Positions 27,483 through 37,003 of a stretch of DNA of 64,000 nucleotides are shown here, in pieces. The notes below the pieces were generated by a model. That model was not told the origin of the DNA. It ran no database searches and saw nothing but the letters and a program-made list of their open reading frames with translations. Position numbers and translations under genes: made by a program. This stretch comes from Pseudomonas abietaniphila (GTDB lineage Bacteria > Pseudomonadota > Gammaproteobacteria > Pseudomonadales > Pseudomonadaceae): assembly GCF_039697315.1 (NCBI RefSeq), contig NZ_CP155619.1, positions 6,076,001-6,140,000 on the forward strand, given 5' to 3'. Each line of letters begins with the position of its first letter. The first letter of the stretch is position 1.

Positions 27483-28696
27483 TCAAGCCTGACTCGCGGC
27501 GTCCCGCGCGAATCGTTGCTCTGCGCGGCGCGCATCGGTCAGCGCCCAATACCACATCCCCAACCCGCCCAGGGTCAGCGCTGCGGCCGCATAGCCGGTG
27601 GCTGGCAAGCTAAAACCGGCGGCGATGACGATACCGCCGACCCACGGGCCAATGGCATTGGCGAGGTTGAACGCACTCTGCACCAGCGCGCCCGCCAGGG
27701 ATTGAGCGTGGGGCGCGACGTCCATCAGGCGGGTTTGCAGTATCGCGGCAAGCCCCACGCCGCAACCGATGAAGAACACCAGCGGGATCAGCAGCCACAG
27801 GTTTTCAGGGCCGAGGGGTAAAGGGCGAGTACCAGTGCCGTGAAACCCAGTGAAATACCGGCGGCGCGCATGGTGGCGCGATCCGCCGCCCAGCCGCAGA
27901 CCAGGTTACCGACCGTCGTGCCCAGGCCGAACACGGCCATGACCACGGGAATCATGAAGTTCGACGCGTGGGTCACTTCGATCAGGGTCGCCGCCAGGTA
28001 GGTGTAAACACAGAACACACCACCGAACCCGATACCCGCGATGCCCAGCGTCAGCCACACCTGCCGGGAGCGCAGCGCATTGAGTTCGCGCAGCGGGCTG
28101 GCATCAGCTTGCGCAGGCGAGGCGGGCGCCAGGCTGCGAATCAGCAAGGCGGTGATCGCCGCCAGCACCGCGACGATGGCCATGCCCCAGCGCCACCCGA
28201 CGGTCTGGCCGATCCAGGTGGCGAACGGCACGCCGATGATGGTGGCGATGGTCAGCCCCATGAACACGCGGGACACCGCTTGGGCGCGCTGGTTTTTCGG
28301 GACCAGCGAGGCGGCGAGGAGCATCGCGACACCAAAGTAGGCGCCGTGAGGAAAGCCACTGAGAAATCGGAAGAACACCAACCACGGCAGGCTCGGTGCA
28401 ATCGCGCTGAGGGCGTTGGCGATGCCGATGAAGGCCGCGAGCCCCACCAATAATGCCCGGCGCGGGAGCCTCACGCCCAACACCATGATCACCGGAGAGC
28501 CGACGACCACACCCAGTGCGTAGGCGCTGATGGCATGTCCGGTCAGCGGTTGGGTGGTCTGAAAGTCGCTCGCAATGAACGGCAGCAGCGTCATGGACGC
28601 GAATTCGGTCGTGCCAATCGCGAACGCGCCCATGGCGAGTGCGAAGAGCAGCCAGCCCATATGAAATTCATCGGGAGTAGTGGTGGTGGTATTCAT
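27483..28696 (-). pseudogene. Frameshifted MFS transporter (DHA1 type)
   Basis: The first 300 residues (28696 down to about 27815) form ten of twelve helices of an AraJ/NepI-like efflux permease beginning MNTTTTTPDEFHMGW, with the motif A region GVRLPRRALLVG. The frame then ends SALKTCGC. A second frame, 27779 to 27483, supplies the rest (FIGCGVGLAAILQTRLMDVA to the end). Reading GPENLWLLIPLV continuously into it needs one additional base near the run of four G at 27815-27818. So a single-base deletion in a homopolymer, or a sequencing error, explains the break. If real, the protein loses its last two helices. PtxS/LacI-like operators sit at the promoter. Confidence 0.85.
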
Positions 28697-28736
28697 CTGA
28701 GGAACTGACGTAGGAATGAAGGAAGACAGACGTCCT

Positions 28737-28764
28737 GTTATACCTGAAACCGGTTTCAGATCAA
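28737..28764 (-). promoter_or_regulatory. Promoter of the MFS gene
   Basis: On the minus strand TTGATC, 16 bp, TATAAC: 4 of 6 and 5 of 6 matches to the sigma-70 consensus. The spacer is almost exactly the first operator palindrome. The start codon lies 41 bp beyond the -10 box. Confidence 0.6.
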
Positions 28765-28780
28765 CCCGAAACCGGTTTTG
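28745..28780. promoter_or_regulatory. Tandem PtxS/LacI-like operators
   Basis: TGAAACCGGTTTCA (28745-28758) is a perfect 14-bp palindrome, identical to the PtxS operator as I recall it. A second copy, CGAAACCGGTTTTG (28767-28780), has 11 of 14 bases the same. Their centres are 22 bp apart, two helical turns, so dimers would bind on the same face. The first lies between -35 and -10, the second just upstream of -35: a repression geometry. No LacI-family gene is present in the window. Confidence 0.7.
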
Positions 28781-28804
28781 AGAACAGGCGCCGCACTGGA
28801 AGGA

Positions 28805-29410
28805 TCAGCGCAAACGCTCGATCTTCTGCTGCAACATGGCTTTCACGTGCGCCCACTCATCGTCGATGATGCTGAACCGTACCGAATTACGCTTGCGGCC
28901 ATCGGGCATGATGCGTTCATGGCGCACGATGCCTTCCTGCGTCGCGCCGATGCGCAGGATGGCCGCCCGGGACTTTTCGTTGAGCTCGTCTGTCGTGAAC
29001 TGCACGCGCACGCACTGCATCACCTCGAACGCATACGTCAGCAGCAGGTATTTCATTTCGGTGTTCAGGCCTGAACGCTGGACCGACTGGCTCAGCCAGG
29101 TATGGCCGATTTCCAGCTTGCGGTTCTTGCGGTCGATCTTCCAGAAGCGTGTGCTGCCCACTATCTGCCCCGTGTCACGGCGTACGATGGCAAAGGGCAT
29201 GACGGTGCCCGCCTGGCGCCCGGCCAGTGCGGTCGCGATATAGGCATCGACGGTCGCCGGTCCCGGCACGACCGTAACCTTCATATTCCAGAGCTCGCCA
29301 TCCCCCGCAGCCTGCAACAGCCGCGCGGCATGTTCGGCCTGCAATGGCACCAACGCCACGGCGTCGCCGGTCAGCGTCACCGTTTCACTCGCTATCGGTT
29401 CTGCACTCAT
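28805..29410 (-). CDS. GNAT acetyltransferase (RimJ/RimL type)
   Basis: 201 residues with the layout of N-acetyltransferases of the RimJ/RimL group: LVPLQAEHAARLLQAAGDGE near the N terminus, GQIVGSTRFWKIDRKNRKLEIGHTWL as strands 2-4, and QRSGLNTEMKYLLLTYAFE in the acetyl-CoA-binding position. Such enzymes acetylate protein N termini, amino groups of drugs or small molecules; the substrate is not readable. It begins 6 bp after the mltA stop and is probably co-transcribed with it. Confidence 0.85.
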   Translation of the reverse strand: MSAEPIASETVTLTGDAVALVPLQAEHAARLLQAAGDGELWNMKVTVVPGPATVDAYIATALAGRQAGTVMPFAIVRRDTGQIVGSTRFWKIDRKNRKLEIGHTWLSQSVQRSGLNTEMKYLLLTYAFEVMQCVRVQFTTDELNEKSRAAILRIGATQEGIVRHERIMPDGRKRNSVRFSIIDDEWAHVKAMLQQKIERLR

Positions 29411-29416
29411 GCGCCG

Positions 29417-30574
29417 TCATCCCTTGGGTTTGGCGTTAGGCAATGCTGCGCCTTTGGGCCACAACATCCAGATTTGTCCTTGTTGTTTCATGTTGCCCGC
29501 CAGTTCGCCCGCGGCATCGCCGGTGCCCCAGAACATGTCGGCACGGACTTCGCCGGCAATAGCGCCGCCGGTGTCTTGCGCGGCAACGGGCCGAACCAGC
29601 GGCGTGCCGTCAGGTCGGGTCGAAGACAACCACAGCAGGCTGCCCAGCGGAATCACCTTGCGGTCGATGGCCACACTGTAACCGGCCGTCAGCGGCACAT
29701 TGAGCGACCCGCGTGGGCCTTCGTTGCTGTCAGGGCGCAGGGTAAAGAACACGTAGCTCGGGTTGCTCCCCAGCAGCTCATTGACCCGCTCGGGATGGGC
29801 GATGGCCCAGTCACGAATCCGGCCCATCGACACCTCGTCCTTGGTCAACTGGCCTTGTTCCACCAGCCAGCGACCGACCGGTTTGTACGGATGGCCGTTC
29901 TGGTCGGCGTAGGCGATGCGCAGCTGCCGGCCGTTGTCGAGTTGCACCCGGCCCGAACCCTGAATCTGTAGGAATTGCAGGTCAATAGGATTTTCCAGCC
30001 AGGCGAGCACCGGTGCGTTAACGCCTTTCTCGCCGATGGTGGCGGCGTCGTCGTAAGGACGCAGGACACGACCGTCCAGGCGGCCGCGCAAGCGTTTGCC
30101 CTTGAGTTCAGGGTAGATGCTGTCGAGGTTGACGATGATCAGGTCATCCGGCACGCCATAGATCGCCACCGGGTGTTGATCGTTGTGCTGTTCGCTGCCT
30201 TTGTAAATCGGCTCGTAGTACCCGGTGATCAGGCCGTTGGCGCCATGCTCCGACGACCGCAGGCTATAGACCTGCAGCTGGTTCTTGAGAAAGTCGCGAA
30301 CCGCAGCAGGGTTCGGTTGTACCTGTGCGGCCATGGCGCAGGTGGGGCCCCAGACCGGGTCTTTGGCCAGACGCTTGCACGCTGAAAACCAGCTGTTGTA
30401 ACCCGCCATCAAGTCCTGGTCGCTGACGGCGGGCAGCTTGTCCCATTCCACGCTGACGTACGTCGTGGCCTCGGAAGGTTTGGTTTTGGGCGCGCCACCG
30501 TCGCAGGCAGCGAGCAGTGCGATCAGCGGAGCGAGGCAGAACAAAAAGCGGCGCCAGTGCAGGCTTGTGGTCAT
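29417..30574 (-). CDS. mltA: Membrane-bound lytic murein transglycosylase A
   Basis: 385 residues: lipoprotein signal with lipobox LLAAC (Cys24), MltA domain (about 115-260, ITGYYEPIYKGS and QIQGSGRVQL) and 3D domain with catalytic Asp334 in AAQDTGGAI, ending in a basic Pro/Lys tail. It cleaves the MurNAc-GlcNAc bond of peptidoglycan with formation of 1,6-anhydroMurNAc, from the inner face of the outer membrane. ATG 30574 is the natural start; a GTG directly before it is possible. Forms a two-gene unit with the GNAT gene downstream. Confidence 0.94.
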   Translation of the reverse strand: MTTSLHWRRFLFCLAPLIALLAACDGGAPKTKPSEATTYVSVEWDKLPAVSDQDLMAGYNSWFSACKRLAKDPVWGPTCAMAAQVQPNPAAVRDFLKNQLQVYSLRSSEHGANGLITGYYEPIYKGSEQHNDQHPVAIYGVPDDLIIVNLDSIYPELKGKRLRGRLDGRVLRPYDDAATIGEKGVNAPVLAWLENPIDLQFLQIQGSGRVQLDNGRQLRIAYADQNGHPYKPVGRWLVEQGQLTKDEVSMGRIRDWAIAHPERVNELLGSNPSYVFFTLRPDSNEGPRGSLNVPLTAGYSVAIDRKVIPLGSLLWLSSTRPDGTPLVRPVAAQDTGGAIAGEVRADMFWGTGDAAGELAGNMKQQGQIWMLWPKGAALPNAKPKG

Positions 30575-30796
30575 CACGCGGGGTGTTTCCTGAAAACAAA
30601 GTGAAGGCGGCTAGCTTGGTGAAAGGTGAGGGCGGCGTCAAATCCCGGAAGCGTCGCAGGGCGGGATCGACCTCGAGCCAGACCCGCCTTTGAGCCCGAT
30701 ATCATCCGCTTGTCGCACTTTTTGCCGATTTGCGGCTCTATCCATGGCCAGGACGTGACGATCCGCGTGACGTCCAGATGCTGAAGCTTGTGATCG

Positions 30797-31546
30797 ATGG
30801 TCTGTGTTTCTTGCTGTTCTTACTTCCACCGCAGCGTTCGCGCAACGCTTGCGGTGTGCACGCTGATGCTCTGCGCCGCCGGTTGCACCCGACAGGACGG
30901 GCGCGACGTGGCGACACAATTCAGCGAAACCCGCCCTCAGGAGTTTTTCCAGACCAGCGTGGATCGCATGGCAACACTGGCCATGCACGACAACCTGGAA
31001 AGTTTGTATCTTTTGATGAACAAGCTGTACCTGCGCAACCCGGCAGAGTGGCGCAAGTCAGGATTCGTCGACGCGCGGTCCGCCGAGCGCAATGTGCGCA
31101 ACGCCATCGAGCAGCGAACACCTTTGGCGCAATTGGGCAATCGCCGTGACCTTGCCGCCCTGAGCTATGCCTTGAGCCCTGAATTCCTCGGAGACCGTGT
31201 CGGCGCCTTTATCTACGCCATCGGCAGTATGCTGGTCACCGCGCACGGCGGGCGACTTGAGTTTTTCATGACCGACCAGATCAACCCCACATTTGTCAGC
31301 AACGCCGCGCGTAACATCGAGAAAGCCACCTGGTTGCTGAGCCAGCGCCAGAATGCCAACGGCGAGTTGATGCTGTTTTCGAACGAGATTTCGGAAGAAG
31401 GCAGCAACCTCAGTTTTGCCACCGAATTCGGCAAGATCGTCGCGCGCCTGGACCTGCTGACGCAGATGCTCGACGAGCGCTACCGACGGATCGGTCTGAA
31501 CTACGCCCAGAGCCTGCTGTTCCTGAATTTCCTGCCGGTGCAGTGA
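30797..31546 (+). CDS. Putative lipoprotein of unknown function
   Basis: 249 residues with a lipobox (LMLCAAGC, acylated Cys near residue 30) after a short basic stretch and hydrophobic helix. The mature protein is mainly helical, without recognised motifs; GDRVGAFIYAIGSMLVTAHGG may be a hydrophobic hairpin. It looks like a conserved Pseudomonas outer-membrane lipoprotein gene divergent from mltA, but I cannot name it. The start is not certain, since no good Shine-Dalgarno precedes 30797. Confidence 0.7.
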   Translation: MVCVSCCSYFHRSVRATLAVCTLMLCAAGCTRQDGRDVATQFSETRPQEFFQTSVDRMATLAMHDNLESLYLLMNKLYLRNPAEWRKSGFVDARSAERNVRNAIEQRTPLAQLGNRRDLAALSYALSPEFLGDRVGAFIYAIGSMLVTAHGGRLEFFMTDQINPTFVSNAARNIEKATWLLSQRQNANGELMLFSNEISEEGSNLSFATEFGKIVARLDLLTQMLDERYRRIGLNYAQSLLFLNFLPVQ

Positions 31547-31664
31547 TCTTTCCAGCGGTGATGAAACCTTTCATCGCCGAGGCTCATCCTTCCTTTTTTT
31601 CAGTCGATAACTCTTTTGGCGTTGTGCAAAAACAACAACAAATTTTCAAGCCAAGGGGTCGACG

Positions 31665-33659
31665 ATGTTTAAAACAGTGCAGGCGCGCTATACGGTCATA
31701 TTTGTGGCGCTGATCGTCGTGATCGCGGTCATTACCGAACAGGGTATCGAATACCTCGTTACGCCCAAGGTTCGTGCTTCGCAAGAGCAACTGGTGCTCA
31801 ATCAGGTCGATCAGATCGGCACGCGGATTCTCTCTGACCTGGCCAGGGTCGAAGCCCAGTCCCGGGCCATTACTCAGGCGGTGCCGCTGCTGGACAGCGA
31901 TGCCATCGACAAGGTGCTGCCGGGTCTTGTCGACCAATACGGTGACGCCAAGGTCTTCGGCGGCGGCGTCTGGCCGATGCCGGACAAGCGCACGCCGGGT
32001 CGCAACAAACACAGCACGTTCTATCACCGCGATGGCAGCGGCCAACTGGTGGTGAGCACTTACTGGAACTCCGATCCGGCGCCCAACTATTGGGAACAGC
32101 CTTGGCACCGCGCCGGGCAGAACGCGCCCAAAGGCAAGTGCGCCTGGGCAGCGGCCTATCAGGACGAAGCCAGCCCGCAGCCGCGCACCAACTGCGCCAT
32201 GGGCATCTACAAGGACGGCGCGTTGTACGGGGTGTCGACCATCGACGTCACGCTGGGCTTCTTTAACGGCCTGATTCAGGAGAAGGAAAAGGACATCCAG
32301 GGCCAGGTCATGATCGTCGAGCGTGACGGCAAGGTGCTGACCAACCAGAGCCGCATTCCCGGGGACATCATCCTCAAGAACATCTCGGCGTTCAGCGGCC
32401 AGTCGATGTTCGCCAAATCCATTCAGGACGGCCTGACTCAGGTTTCCGGCGACGCTGTGTATTCCCGAGAATACAAGGACCCGCAACTGGGCGACCTGAC
32501 GTTCTTTCTGCGTCCGGTCGTCGGTACGCCCTGGTTGATTGCCACGTCGCTGCCGACGTCGATGCTCACCGCCAGCAGCACCGATGTGATGAAAACCCTC
32601 GGCTGGCTGCAGATCCCGCTGGTGCTTGTGCTACTGGCGGTGCTGGGTTTGGCCTTCAGTCGCCTGCTGGGCCGACTGACCGTGCTGCGCAACAACATCG
32701 ACGCACTGTCCTCGGGTGAGGCCGATCTGACCCGGCGTATCCCGATCAAAGGCCAGGACGAACTGGATGCCGTGGGTCAGTCGGTGAACAAATTCATCGC
32801 CTTCCAGCAGGCCATGATCGTCGAGGTCCGCAGCGGCACCGAACAGATCTCCGCAGGCCTGGTGCAGTTGCAGGACCAGTCGCGCAACATCAACCAGATC
32901 CTCAATCGCCACGCGTCGGAAACCGATCAGGCTGTCACCGCGATCAACGAAATGAGCGCCACTGCCGACAGCGTTGCCGAAAGCGCCACGCAGACGGCCA
33001 GCTTTACCCAATCGGCCAACGATGCAGCGAAACGCTCGAGGGATGTGGTGGATGAGGCGTCGGTCAGCGTTCTGGCGCTGGTGGCCGAGGTTGAAGACGC
33101 GACCCAATACGTGCAGGAAATGCAGGTCGATGCCAAGCGCATTACCGATGTGCTCGGTGTGATCGGCGGGATCGCCCAGCAAACCAACCTGTTGGCGCTC
33201 AACGCGGCCATCGAGGCGGCGCGGGCGGGCGAGCAGGGCCGGGGCTTTGCGGTGGTGGCCGATGAAGTACGGGCGCTGGCGGGACGTACCCAACAGAGCA
33301 CGTCGGAAATCAACGAGATGCTGGTGCGACTGGAACAGGGCGTGAGCACCGCTGTGGGCGCCATGCAGAAAACCAAGGTCAGTTGCCAATCCACCGCCGA
33401 CCGCACCTCGCGGGTCAACGAAGGGCTGGACGGGATGGCAGGTTCGGTGCTGCGCATCCACGACCTCAGCGCCCATATCGCCACGGCCGCTGAACAGCAA
33501 AGCGCTGTGACCGAGGAGATCAATCAGAACATGGTCGCGATTAGGCACATGGTGGGGGAACTGGTCGGTTGCGGTCAGCAGACCGATACCAGCGTCGACG
33601 CACTGGTGGCGTCCAACGAAAGGCTGGTGGCGATGATTGATCGTTTCAAGGTGCGTTGA
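31665..33659 (+). CDS. Methyl-accepting chemotaxis protein with Cache-type sensor
   Basis: 664 residues. TM1 at about 8-26, periplasmic ligand-binding domain about 30-312 of double-Cache appearance ([24 protein letters not shown]-like [16 protein letters not shown], then [24 protein letters not shown] with two cysteines), TM2 about 314-334, HAMP 335-390 and a cytoplasmic signalling hairpin whose tip is [20 protein letters not shown] (about 502-521). The length of the hairpin fits the 40-heptad class usual in Pseudomonas. The ligand is unknown; the Trp/Tyr-rich loop suggests a small amine, organic acid or amino acid. Monocistronic; a repeat pair follows it. Confidence 0.93.
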   Translation: MFKTVQARYTVIFVALIVVIAVITEQGIEYLVTPKVRASQEQLVLNQVDQIGTRILSDLARVEAQSRAITQAVPLLDSDAIDKVLPGLVDQYGDAKVFGGGVWPMPDKRTPGRNKHSTFYHRDGSGQLVVSTYWNSDPAPNYWEQPWHRAGQNAPKGKCAWAAAYQDEASPQPRTNCAMGIYKDGALYGVSTIDVTLGFFNGLIQEKEKDIQGQVMIVERDGKVLTNQSRIPGDIILKNISAFSGQSMFAKSIQDGLTQVSGDAVYSREYKDPQLGDLTFFLRPVVGTPWLIATSLPTSMLTASSTDVMKTLGWLQIPLVLVLLAVLGLAFSRLLGRLTVLRNNIDALSSGEADLTRRIPIKGQDELDAVGQSVNKFIAFQQAMIVEVRSGTEQISAGLVQLQDQSRNINQILNRHASETDQAVTAINEMSATADSVAESATQTASFTQSANDAAKRSRDVVDEASVSVLALVAEVEDATQYVQEMQVDAKRITDVLGVIGGIAQQTNLLALNAAIEAARAGEQGRGFAVVADEVRALAGRTQQSTSEINEMLVRLEQGVSTAVGAMQKTKVSCQSTADRTSRVNEGLDGMAGSVLRIHDLSAHIATAAEQQSAVTEEINQNMVAIRHMVGELVGCGQQTDTSVDALVASNERLVAMIDRFKVR

Positions 33660-33678
33660 AACGATTCAGGCGTTAACC

Positions 33679-33767
33679 CTGTAGGCGTGAGTCTGCTCGC
33701 GATTGCGTTGATTCAGCCACCCTCAACGTGTCTGATGTACCGATCGCGAGCAAGCCCACGCCTACAG
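33679..33767. repeat. Inverted REP-type pair
   Basis: CTGTAGGCGTGAGTCTGCTC with GCGAT at 33679-33703 is mirrored by ATCGC and GAGCAAGCCCACGCCTACAG at 33743-33767, enclosing 39 bp. This is a REP doublet capable of forming a long hairpin, placed between convergent genes (MCP and CBS), a typical REPIN location. Confidence 0.75.
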
Positions 33768-33787
33768 GTCTGGATGCTGCCGTTAAC

Positions 33788-34234
33788 TCAATAACTCTCG
33801 CCGCGAATGTATTCCTGCATTTTGTCGATCAGTCTGGCCTGTTCGGCGATGGCGGCCTTGACCAGGTCACCGATCGACAGCAAACCCACCAGATGGCCAT
33901 GTTCCACCACCGGCAGGTGGCGCAGGCGGCGGTCAGTCATGATCTGCATGCAGTGATCGACCGTCGCGTGCGGACCCACCGTTTTCACATCATGGGTCAT
34001 GATTTCACTCACCGGCGTGCCCACCGAGGCGCGCCCGGCCAGTTCCATCTTGCGTGCGTAATCGCGCTCGCTGACGATCCCGACCACCTTGCCGCCCTGA
34101 ACCACCGGTACGGCACCGATGTTCATCTCGGCCATCAATTTGATCGCGTCGATGACCATCTGGTCCGGTCTGACGGTATGAACTTCATCGTGGTGCTTGT
34201 CTTTCAACTTCAGTAGTTCGGCTACGGTCGTCAT
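33788..34234 (-). CDS. Two-CBS-domain protein
   Basis: 148 residues: two CBS motifs in tandem, the first about 10-70 (DQMVIDAIKLMAEMNIGAVP, KVVGIVSERDYARK) and the second about 78-140 (VSEIMTHDVKTVGPHATVDH, HLPVVEHGHLVGLLSIGDLV). Such stand-alone proteins bind adenine nucleotides and tune partner enzymes; YRKM-type partner is unknown here. The start 34234 has GGAGAGG upstream; the longer frame adds 59 residues of implausible composition and is rejected. Confidence 0.9.
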   Translation of the reverse strand: MTTVAELLKLKDKHHDEVHTVRPDQMVIDAIKLMAEMNIGAVPVVQGGKVVGIVSERDYARKMELAGRASVGTPVSEIMTHDVKTVGPHATVDHCMQIMTDRRLRHLPVVEHGHLVGLLSIGDLVKAAIAEQARLIDKMQEYIRGESY

Positions 34235-34519
34235 GCTGGCCTCTCCGGCGCGTATTTGTGAGCTCCGCCACCTTGTCGGGCGGTGCATACAGAATCGTAG
34301 AGAGATGGCATTCCGGCAAGTTCGAAAGCGCCATGGGGTGCGTGAAAATCGCGAACCGTGGGTTTGAGGGTCGTTTTCACACCACGCGGGCGTTGGTTTT
34401 GCTCGCCGCAACCGTTTCGCGCATGAAGGGCCGGGACGCAGCGGCAGCTTGCAAGGCAGGATCGTCCTGCCGTTGAGTGGCGTCGGAACAAGCGGGCTTC
34501 CAACGTGTCGGGAAAATAA

Positions 34520-35113
34520 TCAGGCGGGTGTGTCCGGGGCCTTGCGCCTTGGCCGCGAGATCACCGATTCGATGTTCTTGCGTCCTATCAGCAATGGGCT
34601 TTTGGCCTTGCGTGAGGCGGGCATCTCGGCCAGCCATTTGTACATCACCAGGCAGTCGACCATCCCCAGCTTTGCGTGGCGATAGGCGCGGGGCAGGCGG
34701 CCGACGACCTCGAAACCGAGTTTTTTCCACAGCGCGACGGCGACCTCGTTGGTCGACACCACGGAATTGAATTGCATGGCAGAAAAGCCGCTGTCGACGG
34801 CCAGTTGCTGCGAGTGCTCGCACATCAACCGCGCGACGCCTCGGCCTCGCGCCGCCGGCGTGACCATGTAGCCGCAGTTGGACACGTGACTACCAGGCCC
34901 GGCTGCGTTGGCCTTGAGGTAATAGCTGCCGAGCAACACGCCGTCTTCCTCGGCGATCAGCGTGTGCAGCGGGTATTCGAGCCACAGGTGCAGGGCTTGC
35001 TCGTATGTCAGGCCAGGGTCGTAGGCGTAGGTTTCCTGAGCCTGGACCACCGCCTGGAACGTGGGCCAGAAACCCTTGAAATCTTCGGCGGTCATGGGGC
35101 GGAGTTGAATCAT
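34520..35113 (-). CDS. GNAT acetyltransferase
   Basis: 197 residues. MIQLRPMTAEDFKGFWPTFQ opens the fold, VLLGSYYLKANAAGPGSHVSN supplies strands 3-4, and RGRGVARLMCEHSQQLAVDSG is the acetyl-CoA motif A (R/Q-x-x-G-x-A). The C-terminal 30 residues are basic and unlike the domain. Substrate unknown. ATG 35113 is favoured by a GGAA motif; 35179 would add 22 residues overlapping the repeat element upstream. Confidence 0.87.
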   Translation of the reverse strand: MIQLRPMTAEDFKGFWPTFQAVVQAQETYAYDPGLTYEQALHLWLEYPLHTLIAEEDGVLLGSYYLKANAAGPGSHVSNCGYMVTPAARGRGVARLMCEHSQQLAVDSGFSAMQFNSVVSTNEVAVALWKKLGFEVVGRLPRAYRHAKLGMVDCLVMYKWLAEMPASRKAKSPLLIGRKNIESVISRPRRKAPDTPA

Positions 35114-35142
35114 GGGTGTTCCAAGGAATTGAGAAAAGCCAT

Positions 35143-35231
35143 TGTAGGAGCCGGCTTGCTGGCGAATGCGGTCAGCCATTCAACATCAGATTGTCTGGTC
35201 GGACGCATTCGCGAGCAAGCTCGCTCCCACA
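35143..35231. repeat. REP-type pair upstream of the GNAT gene
   Basis: TGTAGGAGCCGGCTTGCTGG-CGAATGCGG (35143-35171) pairs imperfectly with CGCATTCG-CGAGCAAGCTCGCTCCCACA (35204-35231). Same general design as the other repeat pairs in the window but a different REP subtype. Confidence 0.75.
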
Positions 35232-35253
35232 GGGGGAGGGATCAAGGCAGCCG

Positions 35254-36627
35254 TTACGACACCACGCGATAACACGGCACATACGCCGCGCCGCCAGGCA
35301 GTTTCATCCGATGCTGTTCGACGAAGGCCTGAAGCAATTTGTCCAGCGGCTTCATGATCTCGGCATCGCCATGAATCTCGTAGGGGCCATTCTCTTCGAT
35401 CAGGCGGATGCCCTTGTCCTTGACGTTACCGGCGACAATGCCGGAGAACGCGCGACGCAGATTGGCCGCCAGCTCATGCGGTGGCAGATCGCGACGCAGT
35501 TGCAGGCTGGACATGTTGGCGTGGGTCGGATCGAACGGGCGCTGGAAGCTTTCTTCGATCTTCAGCAGCCAGTTGAAGTGGAACGCATCGGCCCGTTCAC
35601 GGCGGAACAGACGCACCTCTTTCAGACCCTCGGTCATCTGGCGAGCGACTTCGGCCGGATCGTCAATGATGATCTGGTAGTGCTTGTGCGCTTCTTCGCC
35701 CAGCGTGGCGCTGACGAATGCGTGCAATTGCTCCAGATACGGCGCGGTGCTCTTCGGCCCGGTCAGGATCACCGGAAACGGCAGCCCCTGGTTGTCCGGG
35801 TGCATGAGGATGCCCAGCAGGTACAGGAACTCTTCAGCCGTACCGGCGCCGCCCGGGAAAATGATGATGCCGTGGCCGACGCGGACGAAGGCTTCCAGCC
35901 GCTTTTCGATGTCCGGCAGGATCACCAGTTCGTTGACGATCGGGTTCGGCGCTTCGGCTGCGATGATGCCCGGCTCTGTCAGTCCCAGATAACGCCCGCC
36001 ATTGATGCGCTGCTTGGCGTGGGCAATGGTTGCGCCTTTCATCGGGCCTTTCATCACGCCGGGGCCGCAGCCGGTGCAGATGTCCAGTTTGCGCAGGCCC
36101 AGTTCGTGGCCGACCTTCTTGGTGTATTTGTATTCTTCGGTGTTGATCGAGTGACCACCCCAGCACACCACCATCTTCGGTTCGACGCCGGGACGCAGGG
36201 TGCGGGCGTTGCGCAGCAGGTGGAACACGTAATCGGTGATGCCTTGCGAGGTGCTGAGGTCGATGCGCTGGCTGTCCAGTTCGCTTTCGGTGTAGACGAT
36301 GTCGCGCAGGGCGCTGAACAGCATTTCACGGGTGCTGGCGATCATTTCGCCGTCGACGAAGGCATCGGCAGGCGCGTTCAGCAGCTCCAGGCGTACGCCA
36401 CGATCCTGCTGATGAATGCGGACTTCGAAATCCTTGTAGGCCTCGAGAATGGTTTTTGCGTTGTCGACATGGGCGCCGGTGTTGAGGATGGCCAGGGCGC
36501 ACTGGCGGAAGAGGTTGTAGATGCTGCCTGAGCCTGCGGCGCTGAGTTGCTGGACTTCGCGTTGCGACAGCGTCTCCAGGCTACCTTTTGGACTGACCGA
36601 AGCGTTGATTACATGTCTTGGAGCCAT
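35254..36627 (-). CDS. ppnN: Nucleotide 5'-monophosphate nucleosidase PpnN
   Basis: 457 residues. A PpnN-type N-terminal domain, the LOG (lysine decarboxylase-like Rossmann) domain about 145-330 with FPGGAGTAEEFLYLLG matching PGGxGTxxE and an upstream CTGCGPGVMKGPMKG, and a C-terminal domain of the DUF3412 type. It hydrolyses purine and pyrimidine nucleoside monophosphates to base and ribose 5-phosphate and is stimulated by (p)ppGpp in E. coli. ATG 36627 has AAGGAAT at good spacing; a longer frame to 36717 is unsupported. No operon partner. Confidence 0.92.
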   Translation of the reverse strand: MAPRHVINASVSPKGSLETLSQREVQQLSAAGSGSIYNLFRQCALAILNTGAHVDNAKTILEAYKDFEVRIHQQDRGVRLELLNAPADAFVDGEMIASTREMLFSALRDIVYTESELDSQRIDLSTSQGITDYVFHLLRNARTLRPGVEPKMVVCWGGHSINTEEYKYTKKVGHELGLRKLDICTGCGPGVMKGPMKGATIAHAKQRINGGRYLGLTEPGIIAAEAPNPIVNELVILPDIEKRLEAFVRVGHGIIIFPGGAGTAEEFLYLLGILMHPDNQGLPFPVILTGPKSTAPYLEQLHAFVSATLGEEAHKHYQIIIDDPAEVARQMTEGLKEVRLFRRERADAFHFNWLLKIEESFQRPFDPTHANMSSLQLRRDLPPHELAANLRRAFSGIVAGNVKDKGIRLIEENGPYEIHGDAEIMKPLDKLLQAFVEQHRMKLPGGAAYVPCYRVVS

Positions 36628-37003
36628 TCTGAATTCCTTGAAAGCGATGCCGGCGAGCCATTGTCGGTCGCGGGCATTAGTACAGTGAACGAAACAACCG
36701 TTCACCCTTGGGGCCATTTTTTACATCGGTCGGTCAGGAAAGCAAACGTTGTGAGTGAAATCTTCGTGTTGAGCCTGCTGAGGCAGTCCGACGCAGATCC
36801 CTGTGGGAGCGAATTCATTCGCGAGAGTCCGGTACAGGTGACACTCGCTGTCGTCTGACACATTGCATCGCGAATGAATTCGCTCCCTCAGGGTATCCAT
36901 CTTCCTTTTGGTCAGCGGCTTTTTGATTTTCAGCGCCGCCCCGGTATGCTGCACGTCGACGTCCAGACACCCGCGGCATCCTCGACAGCATGTGCTCACT
37001 TTC
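36628..37003. other. ppnN/crtZ divergent spacer
   Basis: 376 bp holding both promoters and the repeat pair at 36799-36893. No further gene or strong regulatory motif is visible. Confidence 0.4.
36799..36893. repeat. REP-type pair between ppnN and crtZ
   Basis: CCTGTGGGAGCGAATTCATT-CGCGA (from 36799) is mirrored by TCGCG-AATGAATTCGCTCCCTCAGGG (to 36893), enclosing about 45 bp. Confidence 0.75.

Noticed and set aside
33679..33767. Possible CRISPR-like repeat
   Set aside because: Only one inverted pair and no regularly spaced direct repeats; it is a REP doublet.
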